Source: Candidatus Cardinium sp. cBcalN2 | Lineage (GTDB): Bacteria > Bacteroidota > Bacteroidia > Cytophagales > Amoebophilaceae | Length of the DNA stretch: 10,201 nucleotides | Assembly: GCF_022810445.1 (NCBI RefSeq) | Contig: NZ_JAACGD010000030.1 | Span: 1-10,201 of the forward strand | Direction of reading: 5' to 3' | Part shown: positions 1-7,435 of the stretch, piece by piece | Position numbering within the stretch: position 1 is the stretch's first letter | How the letters are laid out: every line of letters starts with the position of its first letter | Notes under the pieces: generated by a model | Database searches by the model: none | Told to the model about the DNA's origin: nothing | Seen by the model: only the letters and a program-made list of their open reading frames with translations | Made by a program: the position numbers and the translations under genes

Positions 1-90
1 AAGAAAGTAACCAAAAAATCAAGCCCTGTGCAAAAAACTGCTATAAGCTGAGCTTTCTGATCGCAGCTTTTTACAAGTGGCGTTTTTATA
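1..90. repeat. Imperfect foldback repeat, left edge (copy 1)
   Basis: The left arm (about 11-41) and right arm (about 63-88) are imperfect inverted copies of each other; both contain the family core, an A-run, a CCC/GGC-like block, TGTAAAAA and then CTGC. A smaller perfect hairpin (AAGCTG at 45-50 with CAGCTT at 64-69) lies inside. The first 26 bases match the reverse complement of 10151-10176 at 22 of 26 positions, so the same repeat family lies at both ends of the window in opposite orientation. No coding potential was seen. The repeat may extend left beyond the window. Confidence 0.55.
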
Positions 91-174
91 TATCATTGAA
101 TGTAGTAATCAATTAAATATATATCTTAAGTTGACGCCATTGGGTGAACGGAAACAAAGGTTCCGGAAAGCGCA

Positions 175-314
175 ACTATTTTACAAGGGGCGTTTTTGGG
201 GTGTACTTGTGCCACACTAGTGAATGGATACAAAAAACTATATGCAATCCAGTTGCTTAGACGAATTGTGGCAAGGCCACGCACAAAAAGAAAAAACGTC
301 TCTTGTAAAATAGT
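175..314. repeat. Imperfect foldback repeat with perfect 13-bp ends (copy 2)
   Basis: The outermost 13 bases, ACTATTTTACAAG at 175-187, pair perfectly with 302-314. The similarity continues inward with gaps, through the GGGGCGTTTTT / AAAAAACGTCTC blocks and then CTTGTGCCACA (206-216) against TGTGGCAAG (267-275). The central spacer is about 50 bases. The right arm (270-311) is also a direct repeat of 9992-10032, matching at about 35 of 42 aligned positions. The element ends just before the stop codon of the minus-strand acyltransferase and could act as that gene's terminator. It resembles a small non-autonomous or REP/MITE-like element, but no target-site duplication was confirmed. Confidence 0.6.
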
Positions 315-327
315 GGATAAAGAAGCC

Positions 328-966
328 TTATTGTTGAATAGACTTGGCTGGATTCCCCAGTAACACATCACCACGTTTAACATTTCCTAAAACAACCGAT
401 CCTGCACCAATGCTAGCCCCTTTTTGAATCGTAACCCCCGGAATAATGCTAGCACCTATGCCAATAAAGACATCCTCTTCTACCGTTACATGCTCTCCAA
501 TAATACTACCCGCCCCTATCTCTACCCAATCATGAATATGCGTTTCTGCTTGAATAATGACCCCATTGTGTAAGATGGTGTGATTACCTACAGTTACATC
601 TGAAGCCAAACAAACCTGTGCCCCTATGTAGTTGCCTTGACCTAGTTGAACCGTATCAGCTATAATAGCAGATGGATGAACCGCCGATATAGGAGTAGAT
701 TTTTGTTGCGCTAATAAAAAATTTAAACAGCTTTTTCGTTTTTGCATATGGCGATAGGCTATAAAAGCAGCACATTCTTGATTCAGTAACGCTAAAAACC
801 TTGGATCATTGGTCGTCCCTAAAATAGGTATGTTATGCAGGGTAGTATCATGCCATCTTACTTCATCCTCTAAAATGCCATAAACGATTAAGTTGTTTTT
901 CTCAAATATATCTAAGGCCCCTTTGGTAAGATCACACATACCAAAAACAATTACACTCTTGTGCAT
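328..966 (-). CDS. NeuD/PglD-family sugar O-/N-acyltransferase (left-handed beta-helix)
   Basis: This 212-residue protein has the two-part layout of the NeuD/PglD family. The N-terminal alpha/beta domain (about 1-85) starts KSVIVFGM and would bind a nucleotide sugar. The C-terminal left-handed beta-helix (about 96-212) is built from hexapeptide repeats such as VQLGQG, VEIGAG, VFIGIG and ASIGAG and ends in GNPAK, as is usual for acetyl-CoA-dependent acyltransferases. His145-Asp146 in THIHDWVEIG fits the family's catalytic HD pair. Family members acetylate amino-sugars or sialic acids for surface glycans in the cytoplasm; the acceptor here cannot be read from the sequence. The usual Gly-rich GxGGH nucleotide loop is not obvious (FGMCDLTKG instead). 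The gene stands alone, bracketed by repeats on both sides, with no glycan-pathway neighbour. The ATG start at 966 places the first beta-strand at the usual position. Confidence 0.85.
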   Translation of the reverse strand: MHKSVIVFGMCDLTKGALDIFEKNNLIVYGILEDEVRWHDTTLHNIPILGTTNDPRFLALLNQECAAFIAYRHMQKRKSCLNFLLAQQKSTPISAVHPSAIIADTVQLGQGNYIGAQVCLASDVTVGNHTILHNGVIIQAETHIHDWVEIGAGSIIGEHVTVEEDVFIGIGASIIPGVTIQKGASIGAGSVVLGNVKRGDVLLGNPAKSIQQ

Positions 967-1129
967 ATAATTTTATTAAAGTTTAAGATTAATGGTTCTA
1001 TTGTAGAAAAATAGTATACTTTTAGATTCATAATGATGTTCAAAGCATAAAATAGAGGAACCTAATATAAAAGAATTTGGGTTTTCAGTAAAAATCTATC
1101 TATTCAGCCCTATGGCAGGCAAAAAAAAG

Positions 1130-1185
1130 TAAGTGAATGGACACAAAGAAAAAAATGGATAAAAAACTTTTTTACTAAAATGGTG
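1130..1185. repeat. Degenerate relative of the edge repeats
   Basis: AGTGAATGGACACAAA at 1132-1147 matches 219-234, inside repeat copy 2, at 15 of 16 positions. It is followed by an A-rich run and then TACTAAAATGG, which resembles the TTGTAAAATagtgg end of copy 2. The order of blocks is similar but the sequence between them has drifted, so this may be a decayed copy or only a shared fragment. Confidence 0.3.
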
Positions 1186-1198
1186 AACAACCAGTTAA

Positions 1199-1254
1199 TT
1201 ACTGGCTATTGCTGCAGCCATTACGCTCCGGAATTGATAGTAGAGAGCCAGTAG
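1199..1254 (-). terminator. Possible stem-loop downstream of the transporter gene
   Basis: ACTGGCT at 1201-1207 pairs with AGCCAGT at 1246-1252, and the stem extends to about 9 bp with flanking pairs. The loop is long (about 38 bases) and contains the palindrome GCTGCAGC. It lies about 15 bases past the transporter stop codon on the minus strand. It could end that transcript, but the long loop and lack of a directly adjacent U-tract make this weak. Confidence 0.25.
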
Positions 1255-1268
1255 CAAAGCGCAGTTTT

Positions 1269-2762
1269 TTAACTTCCCTTCGCTTCTTGTTCTTCTAGCA
1301 TATGTAATTCCTTACTCACATTACCGGTTGCTCGATACCAAATAATAGTAGTTAGCAACAAGAAACATAATAATATACCTGAAAGAGATTGAATGCTATT
1401 GGTCCGAAGTAATTCAAGTAATGCAATTTGAATCCAGGAAGATCCTGCTTTGCCCAAACGGGAACCTAATAGATCTACAGTAGCTTTTCCTTTAATTTTT
1501 GTTTCTATATCAAGTGGAATATAAGCCATTTGCGTCGTTTTATCAAAAAAAGCATATTTGATCGATTTGACTGCTATATTATGAATACCACCAAAAATTA
1601 CCAGGTATAAAACTAATTTGGAACCAATCCAATTGGTCAAATAAGGCACGTTATTTTTACTATAACTCATTAAAAAGAAAAAAGCACCCATACATCCAAT
1701 GATAGCTGGTGCAATGCGTGCAGTTGTTTGCCATCCAAATTTTCTTAGAATACCTCCACTAAAGAAAAGAGAGATGACCAAGGCAATAATACCTGTCCAA
1801 AAATTTAGTTCTGATATAAAACTTTGATAATCTACTGCTTTTGGAAAAGCTTCTTTGAGATAAGATTTCCAAGTGCCTTCTACAATGTTTATGGAGAGCC
1901 CGCAAGCAACCACCATAACGGCTATATTACGTATATAACGGGAAGCAGCCACATGCTTGAGGCTCCCCCAGAGGGATAGACGTAGTACCTGAGGGGCCTT
2001 TCGGTTGGTACTATTGAGATCTGGTTTTAGGATATGATTGGCCAACCAATAGGTAAATAAAATAGCTAGGCAGCAGTAAGCCACATAGGCTATTAAGGCT
2101 TGCACCGTGCAGACAAAGTCACCATGGCTATATTTTTTGGTATAAGCTAATACGAGTGGCCCTGTAATAATTAGTGCCACATCGCCTGCAGCAATTAAAA
2201 TGGCATAGCATCGCTTGGCATCTTCCATCTTGCAAACATTATTCACAAAACTCCAATAGAGTAACATAAGAGCTACTTGGCCCCAAAGCTCTGCCACTAC
2301 GAAAAATAGGACATGAATCCAATGGCGGAAAACAGCAATCCAATGCAAATACTTGCCACCTGTATAGCCATTTAACCAATCTGCCATCGCATAAGGGCTA
2401 ACCTTTGTTGCATGGGGATACAATACAAAACCGTATAAAAGAATCAAACCTAAAAAAAAGAGAATGGTACTGTAAAAGAGGGTAGTCTGCTTTAAGCAAT
2501 TGTTTAGTTTGGTATACAGTAGCACTACTGCTATCGAAATCGGAAAGATGATCGAACCTTTTATGATGGGAATAACCTCAGCAGCTGAGTGGTTAGCTGT
2601 GACCAGCACAGTATCCTTGAGTGCCGTTAAAATACAGTAAACAAAAGAAATGAGAAATTTTAAAAGCAGCAGCAGAAAGATTTTTTGTTTTTCCCCTTTT
2701 TTTATCGGAAAAATAATTTGTAACCATTTTTTAAACCACGATAAAGATGTAAAATGGGACAT
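1269..2762 (-). CDS. ATP/ADP translocase-family nucleotide transporter (NTT/Tlc)
   Basis: This 497-residue integral membrane protein has about 12 hydrophobic segments and matches the nucleotide transporter family of intracellular bacteria and plastids. Family blocks visible in order are LKDTVLVT (48-55), EVIPIIK (62-68), a WGQVALMLLYWSFVN segment (160-174), EGTWKSYLKEAFP (295-307) and the C-terminal hallmark FFDKTTQMAYIPLD...KGKATVDLLGSRLGKAG (405-440). Such proteins sit in the inner membrane and either exchange bacterial ADP for host ATP or import nucleotides. The well-kept KGKA/SRLGK block favours an ATP/ADP-type carrier, but the substrate is not certain. The reading frame extends upstream to a TTG at 2801. 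I prefer the ATG at 2760-2762 because the conserved part follows directly and the extra 13 residues look unlike the family. It is transcribed away from the MutS-like gene and shares a 193-bp upstream region with it. Confidence 0.93.
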   Translation of the reverse strand: MSHFTSLSWFKKWLQIIFPIKKGEKQKIFLLLLLKFLISFVYCILTALKDTVLVTANHSAAEVIPIIKGSIIFPISIAVVLLYTKLNNCLKQTTLFYSTILFFLGLILLYGFVLYPHATKVSPYAMADWLNGYTGGKYLHWIAVFRHWIHVLFFVVAELWGQVALMLLYWSFVNNVCKMEDAKRCYAILIAAGDVALIITGPLVLAYTKKYSHGDFVCTVQALIAYVAYCCLAILFTYWLANHILKPDLNSTNRKAPQVLRLSLWGSLKHVAASRYIRNIAVMVVACGLSINIVEGTWKSYLKEAFPKAVDYQSFISELNFWTGIIALVISLFFSGGILRKFGWQTTARIAPAIIGCMGAFFFLMSYSKNNVPYLTNWIGSKLVLYLVIFGGIHNIAVKSIKYAFFDKTTQMAYIPLDIETKIKGKATVDLLGSRLGKAGSSWIQIALLELLRTNSIQSLSGILLCFLLLTTIIWYRATGNVSKELHMLEEQEAKGS

Positions 2763-2955
2763 AGTGGTTTGGTAAATAAAAAGGTTGCTTTCGCGGTGCA
2801 ATTTAGTAAAAATTTATAAATTTTCCATATCTTTTCCCTTAAAACTAGTAGTTGTAGTAACAATTTATTTTTTTTTCATAGCTTTATTCTCCTGGTAGCT
2901 AGTTTTATCTAGCCAAGCTTGGTAAATAATTTAACTTATAAATCTTCCCTTTTTT
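2763..2955. promoter_or_regulatory. Divergent intergenic region with promoters for transporter and MutS-like gene
   Basis: The 193 bases between two divergent start codons must hold a promoter for each gene. The sequence is very AT-rich, with T-runs around 2866-2877 and 2950-2955. A small hairpin (GCTAG 2898-2902 with CTAGC 2909-2913) abuts a perfect 10-bp palindrome, CCAAGCTTGG (2913-2922), which could be an operator but is short enough to occur by chance. No clear TTG / TAnnTTTG promoter or Shine-Dalgarno sequence was identified. Confidence 0.4.
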
Positions 2956-5157
2956 ATGCGTATTATTTCAGCACTACTATTATTTATCTTTTGCCTCCCG
3001 GTCTCTGTTGGGGCTGTGCAAAGCCCCTCATCCATGGCTACACAGTTAGCTGATTGCTACTTAAAATCATTTACTGAAGGGGCAGCCGCTTTGCCCAAGA
3101 AAGATCAAGCCAAAAAAACAAAACCATCGGACATCAATATTACCGACACGCATCTTTCACCGAGAACAGAACGGGCTGTAGTATTCAATCAAATCTTTGC
3201 TAAAAGTAATTTTTACAACGATTATTATAAACAAGCTAGTAGCCTATTGAACCCATATGCTTGGAACGATTTGCATCTTTTTTGTGGCACGACTACTACG
3301 CCAGCTTATCATTTTTTCTCCAGGATTAATAAAGCCATTACTGTTTTAGGAGAAGCAGCGCTTGCTTCACTGCTGGCTGCACCGGTTGCTAGCATGGAGT
3401 CGCTTAGCAGACGCCAGCGATACATAGATTTTTTCTGCCAGAATAAGGAACTAGCTAGTGATATAAAAACTCAGATACAAAATTATAAATCATCTGAAAA
3501 AAACATGCTCTCTTTTTGGACTGAAACAGATCCGCTCTATGGTGAAGCATATAATAAATATTTGACTGGTCTATTTTATACCAAGTCTCCTACTTCCAAT
3601 AAATTGGCTAGTTCGTTACAAACCAGAAAAATACTTTTGCGAGATATTTGGAATATTTACTCTAATTACGTGTGGTATCCTTTAGTTATTGGTATTCCTA
3701 GCACAGAAATAATGACTCCGCTGCTAAATATAACACGTAAACAATGCTATAAGTATTTTTTCCCTCTGTTTGTACCAATATATAATTTTATCCGTATGAG
3801 AGATATGGCAGACGGGTTAGTACAAAGCAACAATCTAAATAAAGAGGCTATTAATGAAAATTTTAAGAATCAGTCAATGGCCTTAAAAAGCATTTACTAC
3901 ATATATTCCGGTTGGATAACTATACACTCTCTCTATCAATACTACATGGGATATAGTAACTATAAAGAGTATGCAGGTGTTTTGAGGCATCTTGCCTTGC
4001 GTATGGCCGACGTCCAAACCTTTTTGGTAACAGCTCAAAAAGTCAATGAATTGGTTCAGAAAAATAGTGATTTAGAAGCCTTATATGGCCCACAACTTAA
4101 GCCGATAAGGGACCTCTTAGCACGTTCAAAAGAATCTTCTGAGGTGGGTAATTTGTTGCGTTATCTACAGGAACTACCGCTGCGTTCTTGGTCGTATCTT
4201 TGGAATCATGCTGGGAAGCTATTGGCTAGCTACAAACTTTTTGTAGAACATAAAGCTAGTTTCCATGATGCTATGTATGCCTTAGGGGAGCTAGATGCCT
4301 TTTTATCTATAGCCACGCTTATGCAAGAAACCGCTGCTATGAATGGGCCACATGGCTATACCTTTACCAAGTTTTTGTCACCTAAAACCTATACCAAGCC
4401 CCGGCTGGCTATTGCTGGTATGTGGAACCCGATGTTAAACCCCAGTGAAGCTGTTGGTAATGATGTAATGATGGGTCAAGCTACTCAAACACAAACGATT
4501 GTTTTAACCGGTCCGAATGCAGGGGGTAAGTCTACCTTTTTAACGGGTGTGGCCACAACTGTTTTGTTAAGTCAAACTTTTGGTATAGCACCTGCTAAGT
4601 CCTGTGAAATGACACTTTTTAGCAAAATCAATACCTACATCGATATTACCGATGATATTGCAGCTGGTAAGTCACTCTTTGTGGCAGAAGTAGATCGATT
4701 TCACTCTCATTTGAGGATATTAAAAAGATTAAAAGAAAGTGAGTTTAGTTTTTCCATTTTTGATGAACCTTTTAATGGCACCAATCCAGTGGAAGGCGGG
4801 GCAGCAGAGTACTCTGTCTTAAACTATATTGCCCAATATAGGAACGCCCTAAACATTGTGGCTACCCACTATCCAATTGTTATGCTTTTGGAAGAAAGGG
4901 AACCAAAAAAAGGCTTTAAAAACTATAAAGTTTATATCAAGTCTGTAGGCAAAGATGGTAAAATTCACTACACCTATAAAGTAGTCCCTGGTGCTTCTAA
5001 TCAAACGATTGCCATAGATATATTGGCAGAACAGGGGTATGCAACTGAAATGTTGGAACAAGCTAGAGATATTATCAGTCACCCAGAAGCGTATAATAAA
5101 AACTTTTCAAATAGTGCAGCAGATCCAAAACGACCTAAGAAAAACGCTCGTAAATAA
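2956..5157 (+). CDS. Exported MutS-like ATPase without mismatch-recognition domain
   Basis: This 733-residue protein opens with a typical signal peptide: MRI, a hydrophobic core (residues 4-17) and a likely cut after VGA at residue 20. Residues about 115-170 resemble the MutS core/lever domain (GEAALASLLAAPV, then SRRQRYIDFF). Residues 236-335 hold two aromatic, hydrophobic stretches (238-281 and 310-335) that could touch a membrane. The C-terminal MutS ATPase looks complete: Walker A GPNAGGKS (519-526, Lys525), the DDIAAGKSLFVAE signature (566-578), Walker B IFDEPFNGTNP (Asp603-Glu604) and the ATHY loop (His638). The tail is basic (KRPKKNARK). The N-terminal mismatch-binding domain with its Phe-x-Glu motif is absent, and so is the Smr nuclease domain of MutS2. 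An in-frame stop at 2932-2934 makes 2956 the first ATG; starting at Met27 (3034) would remove the signal peptide but leave that hydrophobic sequence unexplained. The molecular role is unknown. Confidence 0.85.
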   Translation: MRIISALLLFIFCLPVSVGAVQSPSSMATQLADCYLKSFTEGAAALPKKDQAKKTKPSDINITDTHLSPRTERAVVFNQIFAKSNFYNDYYKQASSLLNPYAWNDLHLFCGTTTTPAYHFFSRINKAITVLGEAALASLLAAPVASMESLSRRQRYIDFFCQNKELASDIKTQIQNYKSSEKNMLSFWTETDPLYGEAYNKYLTGLFYTKSPTSNKLASSLQTRKILLRDIWNIYSNYVWYPLVIGIPSTEIMTPLLNITRKQCYKYFFPLFVPIYNFIRMRDMADGLVQSNNLNKEAINENFKNQSMALKSIYYIYSGWITIHSLYQYYMGYSNYKEYAGVLRHLALRMADVQTFLVTAQKVNELVQKNSDLEALYGPQLKPIRDLLARSKESSEVGNLLRYLQELPLRSWSYLWNHAGKLLASYKLFVEHKASFHDAMYALGELDAFLSIATLMQETAAMNGPHGYTFTKFLSPKTYTKPRLAIAGMWNPMLNPSEAVGNDVMMGQATQTQTIVLTGPNAGGKSTFLTGVATTVLLSQTFGIAPAKSCEMTLFSKINTYIDITDDIAAGKSLFVAEVDRFHSHLRILKRLKESEFSFSIFDEPFNGTNPVEGGAAEYSVLNYIAQYRNALNIVATHYPIVMLLEEREPKKGFKNYKVYIKSVGKDGKIHYTYKVVPGASNQTIAIDILAEQGYATEMLEQARDIISHPEAYNKNFSNSAADPKRPKKNARK

Positions 5158-5182
5158 TTCCCCTACTTGTTATGCAGTATAT

Positions 5183-5219
5183 TGTTCCAGGTTATGTCAT
5201 TTTGACATAGCCTGGAACA
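5183..5219 (+). terminator. Long hairpin after the MutS-like gene
   Basis: The arms at 5183-5199 and 5203-5219 form a 17-bp stem with one G-U pair and a 3-base TTT loop (TGTTCCAGGTTATGTCA against TGACATAGCCTGGAACA). It starts 26 bases after the stop codon, so it probably ends or protects the upstream transcript. There is no T-run after it, so it is not a textbook intrinsic terminator. It could also be a processing or stability structure upstream of dnaK. Confidence 0.65.
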
Positions 5220-5329
5220 GATTAGTTCATTTGGCATGGACTTTGTAGCACCCCTATATGTAATAGCGCTAAATAAATGGCTCTATCAGTAAAGGAAACA
5301 ATCAAATACAAATAAAATAGAAATTAGCA

Positions 5330-7246
5330 ATGGGAAAAATAATTGGAATCGATTTAGGAACCACCAACTCCTGTGTTGCCGTTATGGAGGGTAACGAGCC
5401 AGTAGTGATTCCTAATAACGAAGGTAAAAGAACTACACCATCTGTAGTTGCTTTTTTAAATGGTGGAAAGGGGGAGCGAAAAGTAGGCGATCCTGCTAAG
5501 CGCCAAGCCATTATAAATCCGCATAATACCATAAGCTCTATTAAGCGTTTTATGGGTAAAGGCTATAATAGTGTCGCTAATGAGCTTAACGAAGTTGCCT
5601 ATCAGGTAGAAAGTGGTGCCAACAATACCGTCCGTGTACGGATTGGTGATCGCCTCTATACACCTCAAGAGATTTCTGCTATTATTCTGCAAAAGATGAA
5701 AAGTGCTGCAGAGGATTACCTAGGTACTACCGTTACAGAGGCCGTTATTACCGTTCCTGCTTATTTTAATGATGCAGAACGACAAGCCACTAAAGAGGCG
5801 GGCGAAATCGCTGGCTTAGCTGTAAAACGCATTATTAATGAGCCAACTGCTGCGGCTTTAGCCTATGGTCTAGACAAAAAAAATAAGGATATCACCATCG
5901 CTGTCTTTGACCTTGGAGGTGGTACCTTTGACATTTCTATTTTAGAGCTTGGTGATGGGGTTTTTGAAGTTAAATCTACCAATGGAGATATCCACTTAGG
6001 TGGGGATGATTTTGACCAAAAAATAACAGATTGGCTTGCAGATAGTTTTCAAAAAGAACAAGGCGTTGATTTAAGAAAAGATCCAACTGCACTACAACGC
6101 CTGAGAGAGGCTGCTGAAAAAGCTAAAATTGAGCTTTCTAGTGCAACCACTACGGAGATTAATCTTCCCTATATTACTGCCGTTGATGGAGTCCCTAAAC
6201 ACCTCGTACAACAACTATCTAGGGCACAGTTTGAAAAATTAGTAGATGACTTAGTAAAACGTACCCTAACACCTTGTCAGCAAGCTTTAAAAGATGCTTT
6301 TGGTGATACATCTGATCCACAGAGTAAAATTCATGAAGTTATTTTAGTAGGTGGGTCTACCCGCATACCAAAGATTCAAGAAGAAGTAGAGCGCTTTTTT
6401 GGTAAAAAACCTTCCAAAGGGGTCAATCCTGATGAAGTAGTAGCCGTAGGAGCCGCTATCCAAGGGGGTGTACTAACCGGAGAAGTAAAAGATGTTTTAT
6501 TGCTTGACGTTATTCCATTATCGTTAGGTATTGAAACATTAGGAGGGGTTTTTACCAAGTTAATTGAGGCTAATACTACTATTCCAACAAGAAAATCAGA
6601 AGTTTTTTCAACAGCTTCAGACAACCAATCTTCTGTTATCGTCCATGTGCTACAAGGCAATAGACCCATGGCCAAACATAATCGTACGATTGGTCAGTTT
6701 CATTTATCTGATATACCACCTGCTCCAAAAGGCGTTCCACAAATAGAAGTTGCTTTTGATGTAGATGCCAATGGTATATTGCATGTTTCTGCAAAAGATA
6801 GAGGTACTGGTAAAGAACAAAAGATTCGAATCGAAGCCTCATCTGGCTTAACCGAAGATGAAATCAAGCGCATGAGAGAGGAAGCAGAAGTTAATGCAGC
6901 TGCAGATAAAGCAGAAAAGGAGCAAATCGATAAAATTAATCAAGCCGACTCCTTTATATTTGAGGTAGAAAAACAACTCAAAGAGCTAGGTGATAAAATC
7001 AATGAAGAAGATAGAAAAAATATAGAACCCGCTTTGGCAGATTTGAAAAAAGCACATGTAGAAAAAGATATTCCGGCTATTGATGCTGGATTAGAGGCTC
7101 TAAACAAAGTTTGGAGTGAAGTCATGGCTAAGGTCTACCAAAAATCGCAGGCTACCGAACAAGGCGCTACTGCGACTGCAGGACAAGAAGGTGCTACAGA
7201 CGGTAATAGTAATGTAACAGATGCTGAATTTGAAGAAGTAAAATAA
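5330..7246 (+). CDS. dnaK: Chaperone DnaK (Hsp70)
   Basis: This 638-residue cytoplasmic Hsp70 has the same length as Escherichia coli DnaK. It uses ATP hydrolysis to bind and release unfolded polypeptides together with DnaJ and GrpE. Visible motifs are the phosphate-1 loop [10 protein letters not shown] (6-15), Lys72 in [15 protein letters not shown] (170-180, with Glu171), the phosphate-2 loop DLGGGTFD (194-201, with Thr199), VGGSTRIP, and the interdomain linker DVLLLDV (388-394). The substrate-binding domain and helical lid follow. A low-complexity Gln/Thr/Gly/Ala-rich stretch leads to the DAEFEEVK terminus, the usual bacterial DnaK tail. The start is the ATG directly before GKIIGIDLG; no Shine-Dalgarno sequence is seen. 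No grpE or dnaJ is adjacent. The gene appears to be a single transcription unit between two hairpins. No heat-shock promoter could be assigned with confidence. Confidence 0.98.
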   Translation: MGKIIGIDLGTTNSCVAVMEGNEPVVIPNNEGKRTTPSVVAFLNGGKGERKVGDPAKRQAIINPHNTISSIKRFMGKGYNSVANELNEVAYQVESGANNTVRVRIGDRLYTPQEISAIILQKMKSAAEDYLGTTVTEAVITVPAYFNDAERQATKEAGEIAGLAVKRIINEPTAAALAYGLDKKNKDITIAVFDLGGGTFDISILELGDGVFEVKSTNGDIHLGGDDFDQKITDWLADSFQKEQGVDLRKDPTALQRLREAAEKAKIELSSATTTEINLPYITAVDGVPKHLVQQLSRAQFEKLVDDLVKRTLTPCQQALKDAFGDTSDPQSKIHEVILVGGSTRIPKIQEEVERFFGKKPSKGVNPDEVVAVGAAIQGGVLTGEVKDVLLLDVIPLSLGIETLGGVFTKLIEANTTIPTRKSEVFSTASDNQSSVIVHVLQGNRPMAKHNRTIGQFHLSDIPPAPKGVPQIEVAFDVDANGILHVSAKDRGTGKEQKIRIEASSGLTEDEIKRMREEAEVNAAADKAEKEQIDKINQADSFIFEVEKQLKELGDKINEEDRKNIEPALADLKKAHVEKDIPAIDAGLEALNKVWSEVMAKVYQKSQATEQGATATAGQEGATDGNSNVTDAEFEEVK

Positions 7247-7272
7247 ATATGCTTTATATTTTTCTCCTGTTA

Positions 7273-7311
7273 GGAGCGACTTTCTAATGCCTTTTTAGGG
7301 AGTCGCTTTTG
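7273..7311 (+). terminator. Intrinsic terminator of dnaK
   Basis: AGCGACT at 7275-7281 pairs with AGTCGCT at 7301-7307. The stem continues inward through two G-U pairs and CTAA/TTAG (7284-7287 with 7295-7298), giving about 13 bp with a 7-base loop. A T-run follows directly (7307-7310). It begins 27 bases after the dnaK stop codon and is a convincing rho-independent terminator. Confidence 0.85.
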
Positions 7312-7435
7312 TATATTTAAACCTAGAAACAATCAACATTCGTGCTTCCAATTCCCTGTATGATTTGTTTATTCTCCTCAATTTTACTAAATTCAAGTAC
7401 CCTGGGTGTGCGTATCCTGTCATTATATATTCTTT

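Larger units (their letters stand above)
967..1268. other. Intergenic region between transporter and acyltransferase
   Basis: These 302 bases lie downstream of the minus-strand transporter and upstream of the minus-strand acyltransferase. No credible gene is visible. The region contains a probable degenerate copy of the edge repeats (about 1130-1185), a stem-loop (1199-1254) and an AT-rich stretch (967-1030) immediately upstream of the acyltransferase start. The AT-rich stretch probably carries its promoter, although I could not pick a convincing Bacteroidetes -33/-7 pair. Confidence 0.5.

Noticed and set aside
1..314. CRISPR array at the left edge
   Set aside because: The repeats occur in mixed orientation with irregular spacing and variable sequence, and no cas gene is present.
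126..383. Minus-strand open frame of 85 codons at the left edge
   Set aside because: It starts inside the acyltransferase gene in another frame and runs through the foldback repeat; the translation shows no recognisable domain.
2763..2801. TTG start adding 13 residues to the nucleotide transporter
   Set aside because: The added residues do not look like the family N-terminus, and a proper ATG lies at 2760-2762. Neither start has a Shine-Dalgarno sequence, so this is a preference rather than proof.
2913..2922. Perfect palindrome CCAAGCTTGG as an operator
   Set aside because: A 10-bp palindrome is expected several times by chance in 10 kb; it is mentioned only as context for the divergent region.
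5222..5329. Heat-shock-like promoter ahead of dnaK (CCCCTATATG at about 5250-5259)
   Set aside because: It resembles only the -10 half of a sigma-32 site, has no matching -35 box, and Bacteroidetes are not expected to use that pattern.
7406..7435. GTG start adding 10 residues to the M23 peptidase
   Set aside because: MCVSCHYIFF precedes the KYYYNP motif that I expect near the start; the ATG at 7436 fits better.
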